DNA of 17,703 nt from Eubacteriales bacterium. Its GTDB lineage: Bacteria; Bacillota; Clostridia; Peptostreptococcales; Anaerovoracaceae. The number at the start of each line of letters is the position of its first letter. Position 1 is the stretch's first letter. Location: positions 1 through 17,703 of the forward strand of contig JAQUXD010000023.1 in assembly GCA_028692535.1 (NCBI GenBank), read 5' to 3'. A program made the translations under genes and the position numbers. The notes under the pieces were generated by a model. That model was not told the origin of the DNA and did not search any database. It worked only from the letters and a program-made list of their open reading frames with translations. Of this stretch, positions 7,302 through 14,996 are shown piece by piece.

Positions 7302-7827
7302 AGAAAAACGAAAGAAGCACAAAAACGGACCTGAGACGGATATGCCCGACCAACCGGGGACAGAATCCGAAGAAATCAGCGAAACGCCCGAACAGGACGA
7401 AGAGGATCTTCAGACCAGATATCTGAGATTGGCAGCTGATTTTCAGAACTTCAGGCGCAGGTCCGAAAAAGAAAAGAACGACGTCTATGCATACGCCAAC
7501 GAGAAGATCGTATTGGAGTTGCTTGATGTGATAGATAATTTTGAACGTGCCACGGACCACAACTGGGAGGCCGGGGAAGCCCGGCTCATGGAAGGAATGA
7601 CCATGATCCTGAAACAACTTCAGGACGTGCTGGAAAAAAACCACGTGGAAGCGATTGACGCTTTGGGTCAGCTCTTTGATCCGACCTATCACGATGCCGT
7701 GATGACGGAGCCCAGCGAGACCTGCGAAAGCGGCAGAGTCACAAGGGTCATGCAAAAGGGGTATATGCTCAATAAAAAAGTGATCCGTCCCGCAATGGTT
7801 GTTGTGGCGGCGGAGCGGGCAGAGTAA
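7294..7827 (+). CDS. grpE: Nucleotide exchange factor GrpE
   Basis: GrpE releases ADP from DnaK and drives the Hsp70 cycle in the cytosol. The 177-residue protein has an acidic, disordered N-terminus (about 1-45, rich in E, D and K), then the long dimerisation helix beginning LQTRYLRLAADFQNFRRRSE, and a C-terminal beta domain with the family signature GYMLNKKVIRPAMVVVA. The ATG at 7294 lies in the 3' end of hrcA (8-nt overlap) behind ggagaaaagaagg, so translation is probably coupled to hrcA. dnaK begins 37 bp further on. Confidence 0.97.
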   Translation: MSEEKRKKHKNGPETDMPDQPGTESEEISETPEQDEEDLQTRYLRLAADFQNFRRRSEKEKNDVYAYANEKIVLELLDVIDNFERATDHNWEAGEARLMEGMTMILKQLQDVLEKNHVEAIDALGQLFDPTYHDAVMTEPSETCESGRVTRVMQKGYMLNKKVIRPAMVVVAAERAE

Positions 7828-7864
7828 GAAGGAAACGAAAGACAGCATTATTGGAGGTATAAAA

Positions 7865-9721
7865 ATGGGTAAAGTTATTGGTATCGATTTAGGAACAACA
7901 AACTGCTGCGTCGCAGTGCTTGAAGGCGGGGAACCGACTGTCATCACAAACGCGGAAGGCAACAGAACCACACCGTCCGTCGTCGGATTCACCAAAGGCG
8001 GAGAACGGCTCGTCGGTGAAACGGCCAAACGCCAGGCCATCACCAATCCGGAGCGTACGATTTCGTCCATAAAGCGGCATATGGGATCTTCCCATAAAGT
8101 GTCGATCGACGGAAAAGATTATACGCCTCAAGATATCTCGGCGATGATTCTGGCGAAGCTGAAGACCGATGCGGAAAGCTATCTGGGCGAAAAGGTGACG
8201 GAAGCAGTCATCACAGTTCCCGCATATTTCTCCGACAGCCAGAAGCAGGCTACCAAGGATGCCGGCAAAATCGCAGGCCTTGATGTCAAGCGGATCATCA
8301 ATGAACCGACCGCGGCAGCGCTGGCCTACGGCCTGGATAAAGACACGGAGCATCATAAAATCCTGGTATACGATCTGGGCGGCGGTACGTTCGACGTATC
8401 CATCCTGGAACTGGGAGACGGTGTTTTCGAAGTGCTTTCAACCAACGGAGACACCAAGCTGGGCGGCGACGATTTCGACAATGTGCTCATGAACTTTATG
8501 GCCGATCAATTTGCCAAGGAAAACGGCGTCGACCTGCGAAAAGATAAAATGGCTCTCCAACGGTTGAAGGAAGCGGCAGAGAAGGCCAAAAAAGAACTTT
8601 CCGCGTCCCAGACGACGAATATAAACCTGCCGTTCATCACCGTGAACGCAGACGGTCCGCTGCATCTGAACATGGATGTCACCCGGGCGAAATTCGATCA
8701 ACTGAGCGCAGATCTGGTCAAGCGGACGATCGGGCCCATGAAAAAGGCCATGACCGATGCCGGTGTAACCTCAGCTGACCTCGACAAAGTGATCCTGGTG
8801 GGCGGATCCACCCGTATCCCCGCCGTGCAAGAAGCGGTGAAGAGCACCACAGGCAAAGAACCGTTTAAAGGTATCAATCCTGACGAATGCGTGGCGATCG
8901 GCGCCGCGATCCAAGCCGGTGTCTTGACGGGAGAAGTCAAAGACGTATTGCTGCTGGATGTGACGCCTCTTTCCCTGTCCATCGAGACTCTGGGCGGCGT
9001 AGCAACACGGCTGATTGAACGCAACACGACGATTCCCACGAAGAAAAGTCAGATCTTTTCAACTGCGGCGGACAATCAGAGCGCAGTGGACATCCACGTG
9101 ATGCAGGGCGAGCGCCAGATGGCATCAGATAACATCACCCTCGGGCGTTTTCAGTTGACCGGGATCCCTGCCGCGCCCCGTGGCGTTCCCCAGATCGAAG
9201 TCACCTTCGACATCGATGCCAACGGAATCGTCAACGTCAGCGCCAAGGATCTTGGAACAGGCAAGCAGCAGAGTATAACAATCACCTCTTCGTCGAAACT
9301 GTCGGAGGATGAGATCAAACAGAAGGTCAAAGAAGCCGAAGAATTCGCGGAAGCCGATAAGCTGAAGAAAGAGGAGATCGAGACACGCAACCAGGCTGAG
9401 ACGCTCATATACGAAACTGAAAAGAATCTGAAACAGCTGGAAGGCAAGTTGTCTCAGGAGGAAGTGGAGAAGATCACCGCGGCCAAGGAAGATTTGGCAA
9501 AGGTGCTGGAGAATGGTACACTGGAAGACATCAAGGCGAAAATCGAAGCGCTGACCAATGAGTTCCACATCATGTCCACCAAGCTCTACGAACAGGCTCA
9601 GGCAGCCGGTGCCGGAGAGGATCCCGGCCAGGGAGATTTCAACCAGCCTCAGGAGGATGCCTCGGACAATGTAGTCGATGCAGACTTCGAAGTGGTCGAC
9701 GACGACAAGAAAGACGAATAA
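7865..9721 (+). CDS. dnaK: Chaperone protein DnaK (Hsp70)
   Basis: DnaK is the cytosolic Hsp70 that binds unfolded peptides under control of DnaJ and GrpE. The start is the ATG at 7865, with ggaggt at 7853-7858; an in-frame extension to 7799 runs into the grpE 3' end and lacks a ribosome site. The product is 618 residues. The ATPase domain shows IGIDLGTTN (phosphate 1), VITVPAYFSDSQKQATKDAG, IINEPTAAALAYG, VYDLGGGTFDVSIL (phosphate 2) and ILVGGSTRIPAV. The interdomain linker is VLLLDVTPLSLSIET. Then come the substrate-binding domain and helical lid, ending in VVDADFEVVDDD. The nucleotide-binding domain lacks the roughly 25-residue insertion of Gram-negative DnaK, as expected in Firmicutes. 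Confidence 0.99.
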   Translation: MGKVIGIDLGTTNCCVAVLEGGEPTVITNAEGNRTTPSVVGFTKGGERLVGETAKRQAITNPERTISSIKRHMGSSHKVSIDGKDYTPQDISAMILAKLKTDAESYLGEKVTEAVITVPAYFSDSQKQATKDAGKIAGLDVKRIINEPTAAALAYGLDKDTEHHKILVYDLGGGTFDVSILELGDGVFEVLSTNGDTKLGGDDFDNVLMNFMADQFAKENGVDLRKDKMALQRLKEAAEKAKKELSASQTTNINLPFITVNADGPLHLNMDVTRAKFDQLSADLVKRTIGPMKKAMTDAGVTSADLDKVILVGGSTRIPAVQEAVKSTTGKEPFKGINPDECVAIGAAIQAGVLTGEVKDVLLLDVTPLSLSIETLGGVATRLIERNTTIPTKKSQIFSTAADNQSAVDIHVMQGERQMASDNITLGRFQLTGIPAAPRGVPQIEVTFDIDANGIVNVSAKDLGTGKQQSITITSSSKLSEDEIKQKVKEAEEFAEADKLKKEEIETRNQAETLIYETEKNLKQLEGKLSQEEVEKITAAKEDLAKVLENGTLEDIKAKIEALTNEFHIMSTKLYEQAQAAGAGEDPGQGDFNQPQEDASDNVVDADFEVVDDDKKDE

Positions 9722-9736
9722 TATCATAATAAAGAA

Positions 9737-9759
9737 GGGCGGCCCGAAACGGGCCGCCC
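9737..9759. repeat. GC-rich hairpin between dnaK and dnaJ
   Basis: gggcggcccg (9737-9746) and cgggccgccc (9750-9759) form a perfect 10-bp stem with a 3-nt AAA loop. The 51-bp dnaK-dnaJ gap holds little else. No T-run follows, so it is not a standard terminator. It ends 4 bp before the dnaJ Shine-Dalgarno ggag and could stabilise the dnaK mRNA end or attenuate dnaJ expression. Confidence 0.85.
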
Positions 9760-9772
9760 ATTGGAGATATCT

Positions 9773-10915
9773 ATGGCAGACAAGAGAGATTACTACGAAG
9801 TACTGGGACTGAAGAAGGGCGCTACGGAAGACCAGATCAAATCCGCTTTCCGCAAAATGGCGATGAAGTATCATCCGGATAAAAACGCCGGTGATAAAGG
9901 CGCAGAAGACAAATTCAAGGAGATCAACGAAGCCTATTCCGTCCTTTCGGATCCCGATCAAAAGAATAAATATGACCGATTCGGCCATGCCGGCGTAGAC
10001 CCGAACGCAGGATTTGGCGGAGGCGGTTTCGGAGGTTTTGAGGGCGGCTTCGGCGGCTTTGAAGATCTGTTCAACATGTTTGGCGGCGGCTTCGGCGGCG
10101 GCTTTTCTCAGGCGCGCAGAAACGGTCCCAGAAGAGGAGCAGACATCCAGAAGCACATGACGATCACCTTCGAAGAGGCAGCTTTCGGGACCAAAAAGGA
10201 AATTCGGCTTACGAAGGACGTATCCTGCTCTGAATGCAACGGAAGCGGAGCTGCAAAAGGGACTGCAAAGACCACCTGTCCCACCTGCGGCGGTTCCGGT
10301 CAGGTCCGGACGGTACAGAGCACACCGCTGGGGCAATTTCAGAGCGTGCGCCCTTGCGAACACTGCGGCGGGAGCGGAGAGGTGATCGATACGCCCTGTC
10401 CGAAATGTAACGGCTCGGGTAAGATCAGAAAAACAGTCACCCTTTCGGTGGAGATTCCTGCCGGTGTCGACAACGAATCCGTGATTCCCCTCAGGGGGCA
10501 GGGACAGCCCGGAAGCAACGGCGGTCCTTCCGGCGATCTGTACATCGTCTTATCGGTGGCTCCCCATCAATTATTTAAGAGAAAAGGGGACGACCTGTGG
10601 CTGGAGATCCCCATTACTTTCACTCAGGCTGCCTTAGGCGACAGCATTACCGTGCCTGCGCTTTCGGAGAAGATCTCTTATAAAGTGCCCGCCGGAACAC
10701 AGCCCGGGACTGTATTTCGCATCAAGGGGAAGGGCATAAAAAATGTTCGCTCCGGAAAACCGGGTGACCTGTATATTCAGGTAAACCTGGAGGTTCCCAC
10801 GAAGCTGACTGCAGAGCAAAAGGAACTCATCAAGGATTTCGGTGAATCCAAGACCTTGGAAGGCTACAGCAAGAAAAAGAATTTTATGGACAGCGTCAAG
10901 GAACTATTCAAGTAG
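9773..10915 (+). CDS. dnaJ: Chaperone protein DnaJ (type I Hsp40)
   Basis: DnaJ delivers substrates to DnaK and stimulates its ATPase. The start is the ATG at 9773 (MADKRDYYEVLGL), with ggag 6 bp upstream; a TTG at 9761 in frame is less likely. The 380-residue product is a full type I protein. It has a J domain with HPD at 34-36, a Gly/Phe-rich linker (about 75-115), and a zinc-binding region with four repeats CSECNGSG, CPTCGGSG, CEHCGGSG and CPKCNGSG. Two C-terminal beta-barrel domains follow, including GDLYIVLSVAPHQLFKRKGD and GKGIKN. It is fourth in the CIRCE-controlled operon. A strong hairpin separates it from dnaK, and prmA begins 8 bp after its stop. Confidence 0.98.
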   Translation: MADKRDYYEVLGLKKGATEDQIKSAFRKMAMKYHPDKNAGDKGAEDKFKEINEAYSVLSDPDQKNKYDRFGHAGVDPNAGFGGGGFGGFEGGFGGFEDLFNMFGGGFGGGFSQARRNGPRRGADIQKHMTITFEEAAFGTKKEIRLTKDVSCSECNGSGAAKGTAKTTCPTCGGSGQVRTVQSTPLGQFQSVRPCEHCGGSGEVIDTPCPKCNGSGKIRKTVTLSVEIPAGVDNESVIPLRGQGQPGSNGGPSGDLYIVLSVAPHQLFKRKGDDLWLEIPITFTQAALGDSITVPALSEKISYKVPAGTQPGTVFRIKGKGIKNVRSGKPGDLYIQVNLEVPTKLTAEQKELIKDFGESKTLEGYSKKKNFMDSVKELFK

Positions 10916-10923
10916 GAGAAGCT

Positions 10924-11826
10924 GTGAAATATCGGGAAATCACGATCCATACGAAAGTAGAAGATCTGGATGAACTGATCCTTCAATTGGAAGAGCGGGG
11001 AATCACAGGTCTGATCATCAACGATCCCAGGGAATTGCCGGAGTTGATGGAAAACAAAGAAACATACCATTGGGATTATATCGACGAGTCGGTCATACGG
11101 GAGCTTTCCGCCGACCCGTCGATTACATTTTATTTGGAGGAGGGAACAGAGCTTGCCTCCTTATTGGACGAATCTGCTTTGCGGGATGCTGACGTGAAGG
11201 CAGTGGATGACCAGGATTGGCTTCATCGCTGGAAAGATTACTTCGAACCGGCTCCCATCACGGAACGGTTCGTGGTGAAACCCGCTTGGAGTACTTATAC
11301 CGCCGGACCCGGCGAACAGGTCATCGACATGGATCCGGGCATGGCATTCGGAACGGGCACCCACGCTACAACCAGACTTTGCCTGCAGTTGATGGAAAAA
11401 TACCTGAGACCCGGCGATCGAGTTCTGGATGTCGGAACCGGTACAGGCATTTTATCGATTGCCGCGGCGATGCTCGGCAGCGGAGAGGTTCTGGCTGTGG
11501 ATATCGATCCTCAGGCTGTGACCGTCGCACAGGATAACATCGCAAAAAACCACGTAGATTTGACTGTTCGCACCGTTTTGGCGGATTTGACCGCAGGTAT
11601 CGACTTCCGTGCGGATCTGGTCGTTGCCAATTTGATGGCCGATCTGGTCGTTCGCCTTTCAAATAGTGTGAGAGGGCATTTAACGGAAAAGGGCATCTAT
11701 ATTTCCAGCGGTATCATACAGGGGAAAGAAACCTCTGTACGAGCTGCGCTGGAATCTTCGGGCTTTGAGGTAATCGATGCGCGGCGGGAAGGCGAATGGT
11801 GGGCCATCGCCGCAAGACGCATATAA
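10924..11826 (+). CDS. prmA: Ribosomal protein L11 methyltransferase
   Basis: PrmA uses S-adenosylmethionine to methylate the N-terminus and lysines of ribosomal protein L11. The start is a GTG at 10924. The Shine-Dalgarno taggag (10913-10918) overlaps the dnaJ stop codon, so the two genes are tightly linked. The product has 300 residues, the usual size. An N-terminal L11-recognition domain (about 1-60) precedes the class I methyltransferase core, with MAFGTGTHATTR (140-151), the SAM-binding DVGTGTGIL (169-177), acidic AVDIDP (191-196) and VVANLMADL (233-241). The order dnaJ-prmA is common in Firmicutes. The gene ends the heat-shock operon, with a terminator 14 bp later. Confidence 0.97.
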   Translation: MKYREITIHTKVEDLDELILQLEERGITGLIINDPRELPELMENKETYHWDYIDESVIRELSADPSITFYLEEGTELASLLDESALRDADVKAVDDQDWLHRWKDYFEPAPITERFVVKPAWSTYTAGPGEQVIDMDPGMAFGTGTHATTRLCLQLMEKYLRPGDRVLDVGTGTGILSIAAAMLGSGEVLAVDIDPQAVTVAQDNIAKNHVDLTVRTVLADLTAGIDFRADLVVANLMADLVVRLSNSVRGHLTEKGIYISSGIIQGKETSVRAALESSGFEVIDARREGEWWAIAARRI

Positions 11827-11840
11827 ACATAACGATCACT

Positions 11841-11879
11841 AAAAAAGAGACAGGATTTTTTCGGATCCTGTCCCTTTTT
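11841..11879. terminator. Bidirectional terminator between prmA and the CoA-transferase operon
   Basis: gacaggat (11849-11856) pairs with atcctgtc (11865-11872) around an 8-nt T-rich loop. An A-run (11841-11846) precedes the stem and cc plus a T-run follows it. It can end prmA on the plus strand and the convergent ctfB on the minus strand, whose stop is 18 bp away. Confidence 0.9.
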
Positions 11880-11896
11880 ATGCGGACTTTGAAAAA

Positions 11897-12547
11897 TTAC
11901 AGCATCGGTTTTAAGTCGGGGCTGATGATCAACGGAGTCCCGGTTGCTTCCTGGATCTGTTCAACCGTATATTCCGGATTGTATTCTGTAAGCAACAATC
12001 CATCCGGCGTAACAGCCATTACACCCATTTCGGTAACAATTTCGTCAACGACTTTGACCGCCGTATAAGGAAGTGTACATTGATCAAGTATTTTATGGGC
12101 ACCTTTTTGCGTATGTTGCATGGCGATGATGACTTTCTTTGCTCCCACGACCAGATCCATGGACCCGCCCATGCCGGGTACCATTTTGCCGGGAATGATC
12201 CAACTGGCCAAATTTCCGTGCCGGTCAACTTGCAGCGCTCCCAGTACTGTGGCATCCACGTGCCCGCCCCGGATGATCCCGAAAGAAGTTGCGCTGTCGA
12301 AGAACATTGCGCCGGGCGTGGCAGTCACATATCCCGCGCCTGCGTTCATGATGTCCAGATCTTTGCAGCTTTCTTCTGCTGCGGGACCCATTCCCATCAT
12401 GCCATTCTCCGACTGGAAAATAATATGAACATCTTCCGGCAGATAGTTTACGACCATTGTAGGAAGTCCAATGCCGAGATTGACTACATTACCGTCTTTC
12501 AAATCCTTTGCAACGCGCTGTGCAATGATTGCTTTTGCATCTGACAT
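11897..12547 (-). CDS. ctfB: Acetate/butyrate-acetoacetate CoA-transferase, beta subunit
   Basis: This is the catalytic subunit of a two-subunit family I CoA-transferase (CtfB/AtoA) that moves CoA between acetoacetyl-CoA and acetate, butyrate or similar acids. The product has 216 residues, the normal beta length. The active-site glutamate is E47 in FQSENGMMGMGP. Other family stretches are MNAGAGYVTATPGA, GGHVDATVLGALQVD, GNLASWIIPGKMVPGMGGSM and GAKKVIIAMQHTQKG. Its ATG shares one base with the alpha-subunit stop (TAATG), and the Shine-Dalgarno aggaggtg lies within the alpha gene, so equal synthesis of subunits is likely. The substrate is inferred from family and neighbours. AtoA is the E. 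coli name for the same protein. Confidence 0.94.
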   Translation of the reverse strand: MSDAKAIIAQRVAKDLKDGNVVNLGIGLPTMVVNYLPEDVHIIFQSENGMMGMGPAAEESCKDLDIMNAGAGYVTATPGAMFFDSATSFGIIRGGHVDATVLGALQVDRHGNLASWIIPGKMVPGMGGSMDLVVGAKKVIIAMQHTQKGAHKILDQCTLPYTAVKVVDEIVTEMGVMAVTPDGLLLTEYNPEYTVEQIQEATGTPLIISPDLKPML

Positions 12548-13215
12548 TACTGTTCACCTCCTACGATGGTATCCACGAAGATTCCTGATGTGTGGATCGT
12601 ATTGGGATCCAGTTCTCCGATTTCGACGACTTCACACGTGCCCACGATGACATGCTCTGCGGCGCCCGCCATCAACGGATTGAAGTTTTGAGTCGTTCCG
12701 TTGTATATCGTATTCCCGAATTTATCGGTAACCGTACCCCTTATAAGCGCAAAGTCAGCCTTTAAGGGGAGCTCCAGGAGGTATTCCTTGTCTTCGATGG
12801 TAAGGACTTGTTTGCCTTCTGCCACGATCGTGCCCACGCCGGTGGGTGTCAGAATTCCGCCTAATCCCGTAGATGCCGCGCGAATGCGCTCCGCCAGAGT
12901 TCCTTGGGGAATGAGAACACATTCCAGCTTGTCTTCTTCCACATCAGTGTTCATCCTTTGAGCTACCTCAGGATTGAGTCCCACGTGGGAAGCGATCAGT
13001 GTTTTGATCTGGCCGTTACTGAGAAGCTTTCCAACGCCTTCTCCCGGAAGCCCGGCGTCGTTGCAGATGATGGTAAGGTTCTTGACGTTTTTCCGCACCA
13101 GCGCATCGATGAGGATTTTAGGTGTTCCGCAAACCATGAATCCGCCGACCATGATCGTAGCCCCGTCTTGGATGACCGAAACTGCCTCATCCGCTGTTTT
13201 TACTTTGTCTATCAT
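12547..13215 (-). CDS. ctfA: Acetate/butyrate-acetoacetate CoA-transferase, alpha subunit
   Basis: This is the partner subunit (CtfA/AtoD) of the beta protein that follows. Visible landmarks are DGATIMVGGFMVCGTP near the N-terminus, NLTIICNDAG, the GLGGILTPTGVGT stretch, and GNTIYNGTTQNFNP. The last of these differs slightly from the usual GN-x3-R-x3-NFNP of the family. I favour the ATG at 13215 (MIDKVKTADEAV, 222 residues). The only Shine-Dalgarno, aaagg, directly abuts the alternative ATG at 13227, leaving no spacing there, while it lies 12 bp from the chosen start. Both starts remain possible. hbd ends 44 bp upstream, with no terminator between, so the gene is co-transcribed with hbd. Confidence 0.93.
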   Translation of the reverse strand: MIDKVKTADEAVSVIQDGATIMVGGFMVCGTPKILIDALVRKNVKNLTIICNDAGLPGEGVGKLLSNGQIKTLIASHVGLNPEVAQRMNTDVEEDKLECVLIPQGTLAERIRAASTGLGGILTPTGVGTIVAEGKQVLTIEDKEYLLELPLKADFALIRGTVTDKFGNTIYNGTTQNFNPLMAGAAEHVIVGTCEVVEIGELDPNTIHTSGIFVDTIVGGEQ

Positions 13216-13259
13216 AGTTTTACACATCCTTTTGGTTGTTTGGGTATATTATTCAAATA

Positions 13260-14108
13260 CTATTTGCTGTAGTCGAAGAAGCCGACTCCGGTTTTTCTTC
13301 CCAGCTTATTGCCACGCACCATTTTTTTCAGCAGAGGATGGGGTCTGTATTTCGAATCGCCGAATTCCGATTGAAGGGTTTCCATGATTGCAAGACAAAC
13401 ATCCAGTCCGATCAGATCGCCCAATGCAAGAGGCCCCATGGGATGGTTTGCGCCAAGCTTCATGGCTTCATCGATATCTTCAGCTTTAGCTACCCCGTCG
13501 GCCAGGATTCCGACCGCTTCATTGATCATGGGGATCAGAAGTCTGTTTACAACAAATCCGGGCGCCTCAGCTACCTGGACCGCCGTTTTACCCAAGGTTT
13601 CCGTCAGCGAGACGATCGTGCTTCTGGTTTCGTCCGACGTGGCAAGGCCCATGATGATTTCCACCAGCTTCATCATCGGGACCGGGTTGAAGAAGTGCAT
13701 TCCGATGATCTTATCAGGTCTGCCGGTCGCCGTGGCGATTTCTGTAATGGAAAGAGAGGAAGTGTTTGTCGCGATGATCGCATCCGGCTTGCAGAGGGCG
13801 TCCAATTCTGCAAAGAGCGCCTTTTTGGCTTCCATATCTTCCGTGGCCGCTTCGATGACCAGGTCCGCATCTTTGATGATTTCAATATCCGTGGAACCCT
13901 TGATCCGGCCCATGATTTCAGCCTTATCATCGGCTGTGAGCTTTTCTTTGGCGATCAGTCTGTCCAAATTCTTTTCTACTGTCGCAATTCCTTTGTCCAC
14001 AGAAGTCTGTCTTCGTGCTCTGAGAACGACTTCAAAACCATTTTGGGCCAACACTTGTATAATGCCGGCGCCCATGGTCCCCGTGCCTAAAACACCAATT
14101 TTTTTCAT
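13260..14108 (-). CDS. hbd: 3-hydroxybutyryl-CoA dehydrogenase
   Basis: Hbd reversibly reduces acetoacetyl-CoA to (S)-3-hydroxybutyryl-CoA in clostridial C4 metabolism. The 282-residue length matches Clostridium acetobutylicum Hbd, and catalytic residues fall at the same numbers: S117, H138, E150 and N188. The Rossmann motif is GTGTMGAG (8-15). The C-terminal domain carries GANHPMGPLALGDLIGLD and ends GRKTGVGFFDYSK. After strand beta-2 the sequence is VVLRARRQ, where NAD-specific clostridial enzymes have VVLRDI. The acidic D31 equivalent is Ala, followed by two Arg, which suggests NADP(H) preference. The ATG at 14108 is preceded by aaggagg. A good sigma-A promoter lies in the 93-bp gap before it, so it may be expressed apart from the crotonase genes as well as with them. 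Confidence 0.97.
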   Translation of the reverse strand: MKKIGVLGTGTMGAGIIQVLAQNGFEVVLRARRQTSVDKGIATVEKNLDRLIAKEKLTADDKAEIMGRIKGSTDIEIIKDADLVIEAATEDMEAKKALFAELDALCKPDAIIATNTSSLSITEIATATGRPDKIIGMHFFNPVPMMKLVEIIMGLATSDETRSTIVSLTETLGKTAVQVAEAPGFVVNRLLIPMINEAVGILADGVAKAEDIDEAMKLGANHPMGPLALGDLIGLDVCLAIMETLQSEFGDSKYRPHPLLKKMVRGNKLGRKTGVGFFDYSK

Positions 14109-14186
14109 TGTGCTCCTCCTTGTTATATTCTGCGAGGCCTTCTATCGTAGACGGCCATGGTTTGACTGCTAAACTACACTTCCATA

Positions 14187-14216
14187 ATTATATACCATCA
14201 CTCACTTGCCTGTAAA
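14187..14216 (-). promoter_or_regulatory. Internal sigma-A promoter upstream of hbd
   Basis: On the minus strand TTTACA (14211-14216, inside the crt1 3' end), an 18-bp spacer, and a perfect TATAAT (14187-14192). It would allow hbd-ctfA-ctfB transcription independent of the sigma-54 promoter. No terminator hairpin is seen in the 93-bp crt1-hbd gap. Confidence 0.55.
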
Positions 14217-14978
14217 CTCCGGTTTTCTTTTCTCCAGGAAAGCGGACATGCCTTCCTTTTGGTCCGATGTGGCAAAGCACTTGGCAAAGACCTCGGCTTC
14301 CACCAGGATCGCCTGATCCATGTTTGATAATTCCAATCCCTTCCGAATGGCTTGTTTGGAGTAGGAAACGGCCAACGGCGCATTTCCGGCTATTTTTTTT
14401 GCCATTGCGACGGCTTCTTCCATCACGCGCTCTTGCGGAACGACTTGATTGACCAGCCCGATCGATTCGGCGACTTCTGCGGTGATGATGGATCCGGTTA
14501 GAATCAGTTCCATCGCTTTTCCTTTTCCCACCAGCCGCGGAAGTCTCTGCGTGCCTGAATAACCGGGTGTGATACCGAGCGTCACTTCCGGTTGTCCGAA
14601 TTTTGCCCGCTCACCGGCAATTCTGATATCGCAGGCCATGGCCAACTCACATCCGCCGCCCAGCGCAAATCCGTTTACGGCGGCGATTACGACTTTATCC
14701 ATCGTTTCGATTCTGCGAAACACTTGTTGCCCCAGCAGGCCAAATTCCCGTCCGGTCTCTTCGTCGAGACCTTGCATCCGCGCGATATCTGCTCCCGCCA
14801 CAAAGGCTTTCCCTTCTCCGGTAATAATGATCGCTTTGATATCAGGGTCCGCCGCCGCATTTTCCAGCTCAGCACTGAGTTCCGTCAGGACCTGTTCGTT
14901 CAAAGAATTCATGGCTTCGGGCCTGTCAATGCGAATAATGCCAATGCTTTCTGCTTTTTCCAACTTCACCATACGCAT
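14202..14978 (-). CDS. crt: Enoyl-CoA hydratase (crotonase family), copy 1
   Basis: Short-chain crotonases hydrate crotonyl-CoA to 3-hydroxybutyryl-CoA. The 258-residue protein has the canonical fold marks: RIDRPEAMNSLN near the N-terminus, oxyanion-hole segments KAFVAGADI (57-65) and GFALGGGCELAMACD (103-117), and both catalytic glutamates, E111 and E131 (in FGQPEVTLG). These are followed by ITPGYSGTQRLPR. The C-terminus is FLEKRKPEFTGK. The ATG at 14978 follows ggagagg; a second ATG two codons later is possible. The gene lies 18 bp after crt2, with which it shares the C-terminal DQKEGM-x-AF-x-EKRKPE pattern, so the pair looks like an old tandem duplication. This copy is the closer match to standard Crt and is the likelier true crotonase. 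Confidence 0.92.
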   Translation of the reverse strand: MRMVKLEKAESIGIIRIDRPEAMNSLNEQVLTELSAELENAAADPDIKAIIITGEGKAFVAGADIARMQGLDEETGREFGLLGQQVFRRIETMDKVVIAAVNGFALGGGCELAMACDIRIAGERAKFGQPEVTLGITPGYSGTQRLPRLVGKGKAMELILTGSIITAEVAESIGLVNQVVPQERVMEEAVAMAKKIAGNAPLAVSYSKQAIRKGLELSNMDQAILVEAEVFAKCFATSDQKEGMSAFLEKRKPEFTGK

Positions 14979-14996
14979 ATTTCTTTCCTCTCCGGG

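Noticed and set aside
9125..10363. A 412-codon minus-strand open frame across the dnaK/dnaJ junction
   Set aside because: It is antisense to two certain genes, has low-complexity Phe/Leu-rich content typical of a shadow frame, and shows no recognisable domain or ribosome site.
13384..14172. A 262-codon plus-strand open frame
   Set aside because: It is antisense to hbd, Ser/Ile-rich and without family features; hbd on the other strand has all catalytic residues.
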